A stretch of DNA of 64,000 nt from Pseudomonas sp. MTM4 (GCF_019355055.1 NZ_CP048411.1:868001-932000), one strand, 5' to 3'; shown: positions 10,302 through 19,774, counted from the first letter of the stretch. Translations and numbers: made by a program. Notes: generated from the sequence alone by a model not told the origin.

Positions 10302-11648
10302 ATGCCTGTCTGCACCCTATACGCCCTCGAATACAAACCTGACCCCGCGAGCTGGTTCGAGCGAATTCGTCACGCCCACGGTGCGGTGCTGCTGGACTCC
10401 GGCAGGCCAGTCGCCGAGCGTGGTCGCTATGATCTGCTCAGCGCCTGGCCGCTCAGCATCTTCGAGCCCGACGCAAACGAATCCGGTGCAGCTTTTTTCC
10501 AGCGCCTGCGCCAGGCGCTCGAGCTGCTTGGCCGCGCCGACATCCCTGACGATTGCCCCCTACCCTTTGCGGGTGGCTTGATCGGCCTGCTGGCCTACGA
10601 CTTTGGCAGACGGCTCGAGGCATTACCGAACCGTGCTCGGGATGACCTGGCGCTACCCGCCGCCCGGTTCGGCCTCTACCCGTGGGCACTGATCAACGAT
10701 CACCAGCTCAAGCGCTGCCATCTGGTATTTCATCCCAGCCTTGGCGATATAGACCGCCAGCGCCTGATACGGTTATTCGAGACCGATGCCGAATATGAAC
10801 ACGAGCCATTCGAGCTCCAAGCGAAGTTCACTGCCGAGCTCGAGCTTAACGGCTATAAGCAGGCCGTCGAGAAGATCCAGCGCTATATCCAGGAAGGCGA
10901 TTGCTATCAGGTGAACTTTGCCCAGCGCTTCCAGGCGCCCTGTCAGGGCGATGAATGGGATGCTTATCGTCGTGTGCGTAATGCTTGCCCCACGCCTTTT
11001 TCTGGCTTTATCGCGCTCGACGGTGGTGCTATTGCCAGCTTTTCACCAGAGCGCTTTCTTCGGCTAAAGGAAGGTCGCGTCGAAACCCGGCCGATCAAGG
11101 GCACCCGCCAAAGGGGCATGGACCCGCACACCGATGCGGAGCAAGCTCAGGCGCTGCTGGCAAGCGACAAGGATCGAGCGGAAAATCTGATGATCGTCGA
11201 CCTGATGCGCAACGACCTCGGCCGCAGCTGCCGAATCGGCAGCGTGCAGGTGCCTGAGCTTTTCGCGTTGGAAAGCTATCCCAACGTGCATCACCTGGTC
11301 AGCTGCGTCAGCGGAACCCTGGCCTATGGTCAGGACGCGTTCGGTCTTCTTGCTGGCAGCTTTCCCGGCGGTTCGATCACAGGCGCACCAAAAATCCGCG
11401 CGATGCAGATTATCGACGAACTGGAAGCCACCTGTCGCTCGATTTACTGTGGCTCTCTGCTGTATATCGACGTTCGCGGCGAGATGGACAGCTCCATCGC
11501 CATCCGCACCCTACTGATAAAAGACCAGTTGGTTACCTGCTGGGGCGGTGGCGGAATCGTCGCAGACTCTGATTGGCACGCGGAATACGAGGAGTCCATA
11601 GGCAAGGTCAAGGTGCTTATGGAAGTGCTGGAAACCATCCCTCATTAA
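10302..11648 (+). CDS. pabB: Aminodeoxychorismate synthase component I PabB
   Basis: A 448-residue chorismate-utilising enzyme that aminates chorismate for p-aminobenzoate and folate synthesis, working with a PabA glutaminase encoded elsewhere. The N-terminal domain carries GGLIGLLAYDFGRRLEALP. The C-terminal chorismate-binding domain shows CYQVNFAQRF, SFSPERFL, TRPIKGTRQRG and FPGGSITGAPKIRAMQIIDELE. The PIKGT motif separates PabB and TrpE from isochorismate synthases, and the context next to thrH and cysH in pseudomonads points to PabB. The ATG at 10302 is chosen over the in-frame TTG at 10296. The following SMC operon begins 68 bases downstream on the same strand with no evident terminator. 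Confidence 0.93.
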   Translation: MPVCTLYALEYKPDPASWFERIRHAHGAVLLDSGRPVAERGRYDLLSAWPLSIFEPDANESGAAFFQRLRQALELLGRADIPDDCPLPFAGGLIGLLAYDFGRRLEALPNRARDDLALPAARFGLYPWALINDHQLKRCHLVFHPSLGDIDRQRLIRLFETDAEYEHEPFELQAKFTAELELNGYKQAVEKIQRYIQEGDCYQVNFAQRFQAPCQGDEWDAYRRVRNACPTPFSGFIALDGGAIASFSPERFLRLKEGRVETRPIKGTRQRGMDPHTDAEQAQALLASDKDRAENLMIVDLMRNDLGRSCRIGSVQVPELFALESYPNVHHLVSCVSGTLAYGQDAFGLLAGSFPGGSITGAPKIRAMQIIDELEATCRSIYCGSLLYIDVRGEMDSSIAIRTLLIKDQLVTCWGGGGIVADSDWHAEYEESIGKVKVLMEVLETIPH

Positions 11649-11716
11649 CCATGCGCCAGGCATGGCTCGAATTGCCGTCCACGGTCGGACACATAACCAT
11701 TGATAGAAGAAACCCA

Positions 11717-14700
11717 ATGCCCAGCCTGAATCGCATCATTCTCATAAACACCCACCTCAAGGGTGTGGTCGAGCTGGTGGTGGATGATCACACCAACATC
11801 TGCGGTACCAACGCTTCCGGTAAAACCACCCTCCAGCGCCTGGTACCGGTGTTTTATGGCGAATACCCGAGCCGCGTAGTGCCCTCAACGCGCGACAGTT
11901 TCGAGCGCTGGTATCTACCTACGGACCAGAGCTTCATCGTGTTCGAATACCGGCGTATGGACGACGAGCTGTGTCAGGCCGTGCTCGCAGCCGCCAGTGA
12001 CGGCAAGGGTGTTGACTACCGCCTAGTGCTCAAGGCGTTCGACCTGGACGATTACATTAAGAACCGCCAGGGCGACCGCATCAGCTGCCTGACCATGAAT
12101 GAGCTGGGCCGCCACTTCAAACAGATGGGTGTGGCCACGACCAATCAGCTGAACACTCGTCAGTTCCGCGCGATCATTCAAAACGATCGCAGCCTGCTCG
12201 CTGCCGATAACCAGCGCAGCGAGCTGCGCAGTCTGGCTCGCCAGTTCTCCCTGTGCGCGGGCGAGCATTCTCTACGGCATATCGAAAAGCTGGTGCGCGC
12301 CGTGCATTCGCGCGAAGGCAAGATGGAGACTATCAAGTCGATGATCGCGGCCATTCTCGAAGAGGATGGTGTGACACCGCCGACTACTCACCTGAACCCT
12401 CAGCGGGTCGAGGACTGGATTCGCGACAGCCAGCTGATCCAGGGCTTCGATGCGATTCGACCGGAGTTCGCCCGGCTGGAAGGCGATCATCAGGACTTGC
12501 AAAGCTGCGAGGCTCGCCTGAGCGGCCTGCTGTTGGCCTATCGCACTGACGAGCCCGTGCTGTTTGCGCGCCAGGAACAACTCAAGGACACGCTCGAACA
12601 GACCGGTTTCGCGCTCAAGCAGCTTGAAGAAAAGTGGCGCGACGAGCGCGACGAACTTTCCCTCTCGCTTTCCCAGGCCCAAGGCCAAATTGAAAGCGCA
12701 GAAACTCAGCTGACGCACATCGAGGAGCAATATCAGGGTTACCTTGACGTCAATATCGATCAGGCCAAGGCCGACCTGGAAAAGCTCGATGGCTGGAAGC
12801 TTGAACTCAACAATCTCAAGGAGCGGCTGCGACTGCTTACCGAGCAGCATGCAGACGTCCAAAACGCCTACCTGGAGCGCAAACAGGAGATTCAAGAGCA
12901 ACAGCAGGAAGCGCTGGAGCGCCTGCACGATCAGGAGCGTCAGCTACACGACGAGCTGGCCGCACGCAACCAGCAGAAGAACAGCGCCATTGGCCAGTTG
13001 GAGAAATCTTTTGGAAATCGCCAACAGGAAGCTGACGGTCGCTTTCGCGAGCAGAAACACGCCGTCCAGCTAGAGCAGCGCAGCCTGGAACAGCAGATCG
13101 CCAGTTTCAGCTACAGCGAGGAAGAAGTCCTTAGCCTGAACATTTTCGACCGCCGCCTGGATGATGCCGAACACAAGCGAGAAGAAGCCAGCCAGACGCT
13201 GGATACCCTGATTCAAGAAGAACGCAAGCTACTGCGACAGCGAGAAGAAGGCAGCCAGCAACTCAACCTGGCCGCTCGCCGCGTAGCCGAGCGTCAGCGG
13301 ACGCGGGACGAGGCCGAACAGCTCCTCTACCCACGCCAGAACACCTTGCTCGAATTCCTGCGCCGCGAACAGCCTGGTTGGGAATTGCAGCTGGGGAAGG
13401 TGATCGAGCCTGCCCTGCTGCAGCGAACCGACCTGAAACCCGTACTCAGCGAGCTGCAGAGCGATAGCCTGTATGGCGTGCACCTCGAACTGGCTGCCTT
13501 GGAAACACCGGAGCATGCGGCTAGCGAAGCCGAGTTGCGCCATCGTCTGCAGCTCGCCGAAGACAACCTGCAGGATGCGCAGCATCAGCAGCAGCAGTCG
13601 GAGCAGGAACTGGCGGAAACCAGCGCCGTCCTGGAAGCGTTTAACCCCCGCCTTGTGGTAGCACGTACCGAGCTTCAGAACCGCAAGGGCGATCATCAGC
13701 GGCTTAAGGAAGAACGTGCTGCGCTCAGGGGGCGTCTGGAGGCTGCCTTAGCCGAACGGCGACTTGAAGCCAAGAAACAGCTCAGTGAGCTGGACAATGT
13801 GATCAAACAACTCCAGCTGGAACAGGAAAACCTGCAGGAAGAGCTGGAAGCGCAATTCCAGGAAGCACGAATGGAAACTCTTGCGCATTGGCAGCAGGTG
13901 ATCGGCGATCTGGATCAACGGCTGGCGCAGCTCAAGACCCAGATCGACAACCAGCGTCGCACTGGTAAGACCGAACTGGAGGCCTGTGAACAGTGGTACC
14001 AGAACGAACTGAAATCTCGCGGTGTGGATGAAACCCAGCTGATCCAGCTCAAAACCGATCTGCGCACGCTCGACCAGCGCATCAGGGACACCGAAGCCCG
14101 CCGAGCCGAAGTCAACCGCTACCAGGAGTGGTATGCGTTGAGCTGGCTGAAGGTCAAACCCAGGTTGCAGGATGAGCTGACCAGCCAGAAAGTACTGGCC
14201 ACCGATCTCAAGCAGCAGCTAGATGCCGCCTCTACCCGGTTCAAGGCCAACCGCGGAGCTCTGGAAAAGCAGAAGCAACAGGCTCAGCAGGCCCAAGGCG
14301 TTGTCGGCGACCAGCTGGACAGCCTGAAGACACTGCTGCGTCGTTTGGGCGAGCTCAAGCTGCCGCGCGAAGGCACGCTCGCAGAAGGCGAGCTCGATGA
14401 GCGTCTGCGGCACGGCCAGGAGCAACTGCATCACCGCGACGCCCTGCTCGCCGCCATCAAACAGCACGTGGACCGCTTCGACACCCTCATCGCAAGCAAG
14501 TCCGGCTCCAGCCTGGCGGAAACCTGGGAGCGCAGCCGTGAAGAATGCAGCCGAATCAACGAACGTGGCATCCCCAGCTTGGATTATCGCCGCCTGGTAC
14601 CGGCGCTCGACGAGCTGCTCAACAAGCTGGTTCCGCAAAGCCTCAACGGCCTGCGCGAGCAAGGGCGGATCTTTGGTAACGAGCTGTTTACCTTCTTCGA

Positions 14701-15391
14701 CATTCTGACGGACATCGATAAGCGCATCGCCAACCAGAGCGCCCGCATCACTCGGGAAGTCAGCGAGGACCTGCTTCTCGAAGGCGTATCCAATTCCGCG
14801 GTGACGATTCGCTCACGCATCACCGAACTGGAGTTCTGGCCGGAGCTGCGTGCCTTCGCTCGTGCCTACCTAGCCTGGGAAGAAAGCGGCTTTGCCGAGC
14901 TGCCCAATGGCGACTACACCGGCAGCATGCGCCGCGCATTGGAAGTTCTTGGCCGCTCTGCGTTGAACAGCGGTATTGCAGGTTTATTGGAAATCGAACT
15001 GCGTCTACGTGAAGGTCGAAGCGATCTCGTCATCCGCACCGACCGCCAGCTCAATGAATCCTCCAGTCACGGGATGGCTTATCTGATTCTCTGCAAGTTT
15101 CTGCTGGCGTTCACTCGGCTGCTACGAGGTAACGCGCCCGCGGTTATTCATTGGCCGATCGACGAGCTGGGCACCTTACACCACGCCAACGTGAAGAAAA
15201 TCTTCGATGCTTGCGGCAACAACTCGATCCGCATCCTCGGCGCTTTCCCTAACCCGGACTCTGAAGTGCTGTCGCTGTTTGCCAATCGCTACATTGTCAA
15301 CAAACAGACCCGCCAGCTGCAGGTGGTCAAACCGCGTCTGGACGTGATCGGCGAACGCCTCAAGGCGCGCATGGCCGAGGAGACCGTCTAA
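11717..15391 (+). CDS. SMC/MukB-like coiled-coil ATPase of a Wadjet/MksBEFG-type system (JetC/MksB-like)
   Basis: A 1224-residue SMC-like ATPase. Walker A is GTNASGKT at residues 30-37. Long Gln/Glu/Leu-rich coiled coils occupy roughly 270-540 and 615-950, broken by a non-coiled hinge-like segment at about 540-610. The C-terminal head has the ABC signature-like SSSHG (about 1115-1119) and a Walker B region ending WPIDELG, with D1149 and E1150. This resembles the DUF3584 (PF12128) family. It should load on DNA with the next two genes as kite and kleisin partners. The start is the ATG at 11717 (MPSLNRIILINTHLKG); upstream codons overlap pabB. TAATG overlap with the next gene. I do not recognise a standard symbol. 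Confidence 0.85.
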   Translation: MPSLNRIILINTHLKGVVELVVDDHTNICGTNASGKTTLQRLVPVFYGEYPSRVVPSTRDSFERWYLPTDQSFIVFEYRRMDDELCQAVLAAASDGKGVDYRLVLKAFDLDDYIKNRQGDRISCLTMNELGRHFKQMGVATTNQLNTRQFRAIIQNDRSLLAADNQRSELRSLARQFSLCAGEHSLRHIEKLVRAVHSREGKMETIKSMIAAILEEDGVTPPTTHLNPQRVEDWIRDSQLIQGFDAIRPEFARLEGDHQDLQSCEARLSGLLLAYRTDEPVLFARQEQLKDTLEQTGFALKQLEEKWRDERDELSLSLSQAQGQIESAETQLTHIEEQYQGYLDVNIDQAKADLEKLDGWKLELNNLKERLRLLTEQHADVQNAYLERKQEIQEQQQEALERLHDQERQLHDELAARNQQKNSAIGQLEKSFGNRQQEADGRFREQKHAVQLEQRSLEQQIASFSYSEEEVLSLNIFDRRLDDAEHKREEASQTLDTLIQEERKLLRQREEGSQQLNLAARRVAERQRTRDEAEQLLYPRQNTLLEFLRREQPGWELQLGKVIEPALLQRTDLKPVLSELQSDSLYGVHLELAALETPEHAASEAELRHRLQLAEDNLQDAQHQQQQSEQELAETSAVLEAFNPRLVVARTELQNRKGDHQRLKEERAALRGRLEAALAERRLEAKKQLSELDNVIKQLQLEQENLQEELEAQFQEARMETLAHWQQVIGDLDQRLAQLKTQIDNQRRTGKTELEACEQWYQNELKSRGVDETQLIQLKTDLRTLDQRIRDTEARRAEVNRYQEWYALSWLKVKPRLQDELTSQKVLATDLKQQLDAASTRFKANRGALEKQKQQAQQAQGVVGDQLDSLKTLLRRLGELKLPREGTLAEGELDERLRHGQEQLHHRDALLAAIKQHVDRFDTLIASKSGSSLAETWERSREECSRINERGIPSLDYRRLVPALDELLNKLVPQSLNGLREQGRIFGNELFTFFDILTDIDKRIANQSARITREVSEDLLLEGVSNSAVTIRSRITELEFWPELRAFARAYLAWEESGFAELPNGDYTGSMRRALEVLGRSALNSGIAGLLEIELRLREGRSDLVIRTDRQLNESSSHGMAYLILCKFLLAFTRLLRGNAPAVIHWPIDELGTLHHANVKKIFDACGNNSIRILGAFPNPDSEVLSLFANRYIVNKQTRQLQVVKPRLDVIGERLKARMAEETV

Positions 15392-16032
15392 TGTTATCCA
15401 TCAAAGGCAACGTGATTGAATTGCTGCTGCAAGGGGCTTTCATCTGCCGGACCAGCAATGAAGAAGGCTGGCGATTCTTGAAGAACCCGGCCAACCGCGA
15501 ACAAGTGGACGAGTACCTGAACACCCTCAACCGAGTTGTCGCCACGGTCGGGGGCGCTGCCGACGCCGACGTGTTCTTCTGCGGCTATCGCCAGTTGGGA
15601 GACGCCGAGCGACGGATCGTCAGCCAGCAATTCCGCGACATTTGCAATGCGCTGACGCCGCTCGCGGAGTGGCTGGTCTTGGTACAGGAAGCCAGCGCTC
15701 AGGATGCCCCGCTGACTGAAGGAAGCCCGATTCGTCTCAACGAACTGCAAAGCATCGTCGAAGACACGCCGGCGTTCCGCGAGCAGCTCAACCGTATCAG
15801 CCATTACGCCTTGTTTCGCTCTACCAGTAGCAACGTCGACGCTCAGATCAAGCAGGTATTTAAAAAGCTGTGCGAACTAGGCTATCTGTTGCGCCCAAAT
15901 CCCGACAAACAGATATTTCTCGGCACCGGTAAGCTGGATTACCTCTACGAAGTGATCCGTTTCATCGACGAAGCAGAAGGGCTGGCACTGGAGGAGCGTG
16001 CCGAAGCCTCCAGCCAGGGCAATCTGATATGA
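15391..16032 (+). CDS. Winged-helix 'kite' subunit (JetB/MksE-like)
   Basis: A 213-residue, mostly helical protein. Its ATG shares one base with the stop of the SMC gene (TAATG), indicating translational coupling. The size and the C-terminal winged-helix look (QIKQVFKKLCELGYLLRPNPDKQIFLGTGK) fit the small MksE/JetB component that bridges kleisin and ATPase in Mks and Wadjet complexes. No catalytic motif is visible. The assignment rests on length, fold impression and position rather than a recognised motif, so the subunit name is an inference. Confidence 0.7.
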   Translation: MLSIKGNVIELLLQGAFICRTSNEEGWRFLKNPANREQVDEYLNTLNRVVATVGGAADADVFFCGYRQLGDAERRIVSQQFRDICNALTPLAEWLVLVQEASAQDAPLTEGSPIRLNELQSIVEDTPAFREQLNRISHYALFRSTSSNVDAQIKQVFKKLCELGYLLRPNPDKQIFLGTGKLDYLYEVIRFIDEAEGLALEERAEASSQGNLI

Positions 16033-17249
16033 ACAACAACCTGCATCAGGCCGGCGTGCGCTTCCTGCGCCAGCTGGGGCGCCATGCCGAACCAATTATG
16101 GGCGCCTATCTGGCGGGCTCTGTGCCTGACCAGAGCCTCGAGCCCGGCGTACAGGAGCGCCTGATCAAGGACGGCATTCTGTATCGCCCCGAGCCTGGCT
16201 CCGATCTGCACTTGCGCCGTGTGGTGCGCGCGTTACTCGAGGAAGCGCTGCGCGACGACCGCAATCGGCAGATCGACGCCAACACCGGCTCGACGCTTGC
16301 TACGTTCAAGACCTTGGCTGCGCATTACAAGGAAGCCCATCACCAGGGTGACTTTCCAGCGGCAGACGCCTATCTGGCCGATTTACGCGAGCACGTCTAC
16401 AGCTTTACCGAAGGGCTGAGCCACAGCATTCGAGTGCTGTGGAGCCGGATCAATAACGAGTTCGGCTATGTCGGCAGCCTGACTGCGAAAATCCGCGAAA
16501 ACGAGCTGGCCCAGTCTCAGGTGAGCGAACTGCTCAATGGGCTGGAAATGATCGATTTCCAGGAGCTAGCAGATACTGCGGGCGATTTAAGAGAGCTACG
16601 CCGCCTACTGGTGGCCAGCCTGCAACGCAGCGTCAGTGCCTGTTCGCAGGAGCTGAGTATCGTCCAGGGCCGCTTGTTGGAGCTGCTGGGCCGCTTCCGA
16701 AAGATTCAAGGCCGCACCCTGCTGCTCAAGGGCTGGCTGCTGCACGGCGAGCAGCAACCGGACTATCAGGTCGGCAACCACACGGCCCGCTCACAGTTGC
16801 CGCAGCTTTTCAGCCTGGCCCCGCCTACCCTGGGCCCAGCCGCAGTTAACATCCATGCCAGTAGTCATGAAGCCGACCTGCTCGCCCTGCTCGCACAAAT
16901 CAAGGCCTCGCAACAAGCGGAGAATATGCTCACCCCGCCGCCAGAAGCCGAAGAGTTGCTGCTGCAGGAAGTCGAAGGCTTCGAGGTGCAAACCAGTCCG
17001 ATTCAGGAAGCAGTGCAGGACTATCTCTGCCATGTGATAGAGAACGGTCACCCCGTCACAGCCCTGACTTGGCATTTACAACAGGCGCTGCCCTGGGAAA
17101 CGGAATCCTGGCTCTATCAGGTGATCGGCGGCTACGACGCCCTGCCCGATGACCAGAAGAGCCATTTCGAACTGGACCTGCAGGGCGAGTCCCATCCGAT
17201 TTACAGCGGCAACTACATCGTGCGGGACATTGCCTTGTGGCTAGCCTAG
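16029..17249 (+). CDS. Kleisin-like subunit (JetA/MksF-like)
   Basis: A 406-residue helical protein overlapping the previous gene by four bases (ATGA). The N-terminal half contains winged-helix and helical-bundle character (ERLIKDGILYRPEPGSDLHLRR, then long helices around residues 70-260); a low-complexity linker and a C-terminal segment follow. This domain plan and gene position match the kleisin of Mks/Wadjet complexes, which is usually around 400-500 residues. AACAACAA directly after the start codon looks like a Crc/Hfq motif but may only reflect three Asn codons. Homologues could carry misleading enzyme names in databases; I see no enzymatic motif. Confidence 0.68.
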   Translation: MNNNLHQAGVRFLRQLGRHAEPIMGAYLAGSVPDQSLEPGVQERLIKDGILYRPEPGSDLHLRRVVRALLEEALRDDRNRQIDANTGSTLATFKTLAAHYKEAHHQGDFPAADAYLADLREHVYSFTEGLSHSIRVLWSRINNEFGYVGSLTAKIRENELAQSQVSELLNGLEMIDFQELADTAGDLRELRRLLVASLQRSVSACSQELSIVQGRLLELLGRFRKIQGRTLLLKGWLLHGEQQPDYQVGNHTARSQLPQLFSLAPPTLGPAAVNIHASSHEADLLALLAQIKASQQAENMLTPPPEAEELLLQEVEGFEVQTSPIQEAVQDYLCHVIENGHPVTALTWHLQQALPWETESWLYQVIGGYDALPDDQKSHFELDLQGESHPIYSGNYIVRDIALWLA

Positions 17250-18058
17250 AGATGCGCCATCTCAATGCTGTCCACCGTGCGGTGCGGAACAAACCACTCG
17301 CGGTGCCGCTCGGTACTATCTGGGAGGATATTCGCCGCCACGTTGAAATCGGTACACCGCGTAGTGGAAAACTAAAATTGAACGACGCCGATTACCGGGC
17401 GCTGCGTACGTTTTTTCTTCGAGTTGAGGGCTGGGATCCGATAACGCCACCGCCTGCCGGTAATCGCACAGAGATTGCCCGCCAATTCCGAGATGACAAG
17501 CGAGGAGCGGAACGCCCGGGCGATAACTTCGTACTGGTCAAGGGTAACCTGCCCGCGCCTCTGCCGCAGTCGCCCGCAGAACTCAGCCTACGAGTCCCGC
17601 TGGACCGACTAGCCTTGGCACAGGTTCGCGATCTCGTGTTGGTAGAGAACCTGGACAGCTTTGACCAGTGGCAGGAATACCGCATCCCCGAAGCGCTCAA
17701 CGACGCGCTGGTGTTGTACCGAGGCCATGGCGGACTGGCTCGCGGCGCGCGAAAGCTGATTGCACAACTACCCGAGTCGGTGTGTCTGCATGTCTTTCCC
17801 GATTTCGATCCGGCGGGTCTTGTTATCGCGGTCAGCATGTCAGCCCGCGGCCTGTTAATTCCCGCACTCGGCGATAAGCTTATGGAGAGAAGCCACCGCG
17901 ATCATTTCGAGCGCCAATACCGCCAAAGCAAGCACCTCGATGAACTTGAACTAGGTGGTTGGCGGCCCGTCTGGCAGGCAATGCGTGAGCAGCGGCTGAG
18001 CATCAAACAGCAGCACATGCTGGCATTTGATGCAGCCTTACAGTTGGTAATGCGCTAG
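17237..18058 (+). CDS. Toprim-domain nuclease subunit (JetD/MksG-like), compact form
   Basis: A 273-residue protein (268 if the ATG at 17252 is used). The Toprim core is clear: LVLVENLDSF with E137, and VFPDFDPAGL with the acidic pair D189 and D191 and G194, as in topoisomerase VI-A-like JetD/MksG nucleases. In Wadjet systems this subunit cleaves the closed-circular plasmid DNA extruded by the SMC complex. I choose the GTG at 17237, which overlaps the kleisin gene by 13 bases and has GGGA nine bases upstream; the ATG lacks a good site. JetD proteins I know are about 380-400 residues, so the N-terminal arm domain is reduced here. Last gene of the four-gene operon. Confidence 0.8.
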   Translation: MASLEMRHLNAVHRAVRNKPLAVPLGTIWEDIRRHVEIGTPRSGKLKLNDADYRALRTFFLRVEGWDPITPPPAGNRTEIARQFRDDKRGAERPGDNFVLVKGNLPAPLPQSPAELSLRVPLDRLALAQVRDLVLVENLDSFDQWQEYRIPEALNDALVLYRGHGGLARGARKLIAQLPESVCLHVFPDFDPAGLVIAVSMSARGLLIPALGDKLMERSHRDHFERQYRQSKHLDELELGGWRPVWQAMREQRLSIKQQHMLAFDAALQLVMR

Positions 18059-18191
18059 CTGTGTGAGCCTGAGGCACAACTCACCGGCAGCTTGAAACGC
18101 CACTCGAAGATCAAGTCGAGCCTGTCACCGCTCGTCGCTGGCCATCGACCTGATCTCGATTCTTCCTGCTGCGTCGCTTGAACCGTCGCGC

Positions 18192-18809
18192 TTACAGCGA
18201 TAGCTCTCGGTTCGACGCCTTCAGGAATTCTTGCTTCAGCGCCTCGAACGTATGCACAGCCGGGAATTGCGGAAACTCGTGGATGACGTTGTCCGGTGCA
18301 TGGAAGAGGATGCCGGCGTGCGCCTCGGACAGCATGGTGGTGTCATTGTAGGAGTCGCCCGCCGCGATGACGCGGTAGTACAGGCTCTTCAGCGCGATCA
18401 CTGACTGCCGCTTGGGGTCTTTCTGGCGCAGCTCGTAATTTACGACACGCCCTGATTCGTCAGTGATCAGGCGATGGCAAAGCAGCGTCGGGAAGCCCAG
18501 CTGACGCATCAGCGGCTGCGAAAACTCATAGAACGTATCCGACAGGATCACAACCTGGAAGCGCTCGCGCAGCCAGTCGACGAACTCGACGGCGCCGTCG
18601 AGCGGTTTCAGGGTCGCGATGACGGCCTGGATATCCGACAATTTCAGACCGTGCTCGTCAAGGATGCGCAGCCGCTGCTTCATCAGCACGTCATAGTCAG
18701 GAATGTCCCGCGTGGTCGCCCGGAGGGATTCGATTCCAGTGGCCTCGGCAAAGGCGATCCAGATTTCCGGAACCAGCACACCTTCCAGGTCAAGACAGGC
18801 TATTTCCAC
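18192..18809 (-). CDS. thrH: Phosphoserine phosphatase / homoserine phosphotransferase ThrH
   Basis: A 205-residue HAD-superfamily enzyme, exactly the usual ThrH length. It dephosphorylates phosphoserine and can move the phosphate to homoserine. Motif I is CLDLEGVLVPE (DLEG instead of DxDG, typical of ThrH), motif II is VILSDTFYEF, and motif IV is IAAGDSYNDTTML. The start is a GTG at 18809, supported by the family N-terminus and by AAGGAG six bases upstream (18816-18821 on the minus strand); upstream codons are unrelated. It is convergent with the Toprim gene. Confidence 0.95.
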   Translation of the reverse strand: MEIACLDLEGVLVPEIWIAFAEATGIESLRATTRDIPDYDVLMKQRLRILDEHGLKLSDIQAVIATLKPLDGAVEFVDWLRERFQVVILSDTFYEFSQPLMRQLGFPTLLCHRLITDESGRVVNYELRQKDPKRQSVIALKSLYYRVIAAGDSYNDTTMLSEAHAGILFHAPDNVIHEFPQFPAVHTFEALKQEFLKASNRELSL

Positions 18810-18994
18810 GGGCCACTCCTTAAAGCAGAAAAATTGAAGCGGCACTCTAACGACAAGGGCGGAGCGGTGCAACGCGACGCCTTATTCACTAAAGTTAGGC
18901 GGCGCCTCAGCAAACGTTATTTAGCGTCATAAAGCCTATTTGTTACCATCCGCGGCCAGCAGAGCGCCCAAGCGCCAATCAAGGAAGCCGCCTG

Positions 18995-19729
18995 ATGACT
19001 CACCAAATTGAAGTAGCCGAGCTGGCCGCGGCCTATGCCGGCAAATCCCCGCAAGAGATTCTCAAGCTCGCCTTCGACCTCTTCGGAGATGACCTGTGGA
19101 TTTCGTTCAGCGGCGCTGAAGACGTCGTGCTGGTGGACATGGCCTGGAAACTGAACAAAAACGTAAAAGTGTTCAGCCTCGATACCGGCCGCCTGCACAG
19201 CGAAACCTACCGTTTCATCGAGCAGGTGCGAGAGCACTACGGCATTGCGATCGAGATCATGACGCCCAATCCTGCCCTGCTCCAGCCGATGATCAACGAA
19301 AAAGGATTGTTCAGCTTCTACCGCGACGGCCATGGCGAATGCTGCGGCATACGCAAAATCGAGCCGCTTCGGCGCAAACTGTCCGGCGTTCGCGCCTGGG
19401 CCACTGGCCAGCGCCGCGACCAGAGCCCAGGCACTCGCAGTCAGGTTTCGGTGCTGGAAGTCGACAGTGCTTTTTCAACGCCTGAACACACACTGTACAA
19501 ATTCAACCCCCTGGCGCAGATGACCAGCGAGGAAGTCTGGGGCTATATCCGCATGTTGGAAGTGCCTTACAACAGCCTGCACGAGCGTGGCTTCATCAGC
19601 ATCGGCTGCGAGCCTTGCACACGCTCGGTACTGCCGAACCAGCACGAGCGCGAAGGCCGCTGGTGGTGGGAGGAATCCACGCAGAAAGAATGCGGCCTGC
19701 ACGCCGGCAATCTGATCGCGAAGCAGTAA
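18995..19729 (+). CDS. cysH: Adenylyl-sulfate (APS) reductase CysH, [4Fe-4S] type
   Basis: A 244-residue assimilatory reductase that converts activated sulfate to sulfite with thioredoxin. The substrate loop is [13 protein letters not shown], and [12 protein letters not shown] is the pyrophosphatase-like motif. The paired cysteines GECCGIRK and CEPCTRSV ligate a 4Fe-4S cluster, which marks an APS reductase as in pseudomonads and plants rather than the cluster-free enterobacterial PAPS reductase. The C-terminal KECGLH holds the catalytic cysteine. The ATG at 18995 follows AAGGAA. It is convergent with its regulator gene cysB. Confidence 0.96.
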   Translation: MTHQIEVAELAAAYAGKSPQEILKLAFDLFGDDLWISFSGAEDVVLVDMAWKLNKNVKVFSLDTGRLHSETYRFIEQVREHYGIAIEIMTPNPALLQPMINEKGLFSFYRDGHGECCGIRKIEPLRRKLSGVRAWATGQRRDQSPGTRSQVSVLEVDSAFSTPEHTLYKFNPLAQMTSEEVWGYIRMLEVPYNSLHERGFISIGCEPCTRSVLPNQHEREGRWWWEESTQKECGLHAGNLIAKQ

Positions 19730-19740
19730 AGACAATCAAA

Positions 19741-19770
19741 AGCGGCAGCCTTGGCTTGAGGCGTGCCGCT
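19741..19770. terminator. Convergent terminator between cysH and cysB
   Basis: AGCGGCA (19741-19747) pairs with TGCCGCT (19764-19770), and an inner GCCT/AGGC stem extends it. On the minus strand the stem is followed by TTTTGATTGTCTTT, so it should terminate cysB; it may also act weakly on cysH. Confidence 0.65.
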
Positions 19771-19774
19771 GCTC

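Noticed and set aside
11573..11716. Upstream extension of the SMC ATPase into pabB
   Set aside because: The extra 48 codons overlap the PabB C-terminus in another frame and precede the conserved start MPSLNRIILIN; no start signal supports them.
16032..16039. AACAACAA after the kleisin start as a Crc/Hfq site
   Set aside because: It matches AANAANAA but is produced by three consecutive Asn codons inside a coupled operon, so I do not call it as a regulatory site.
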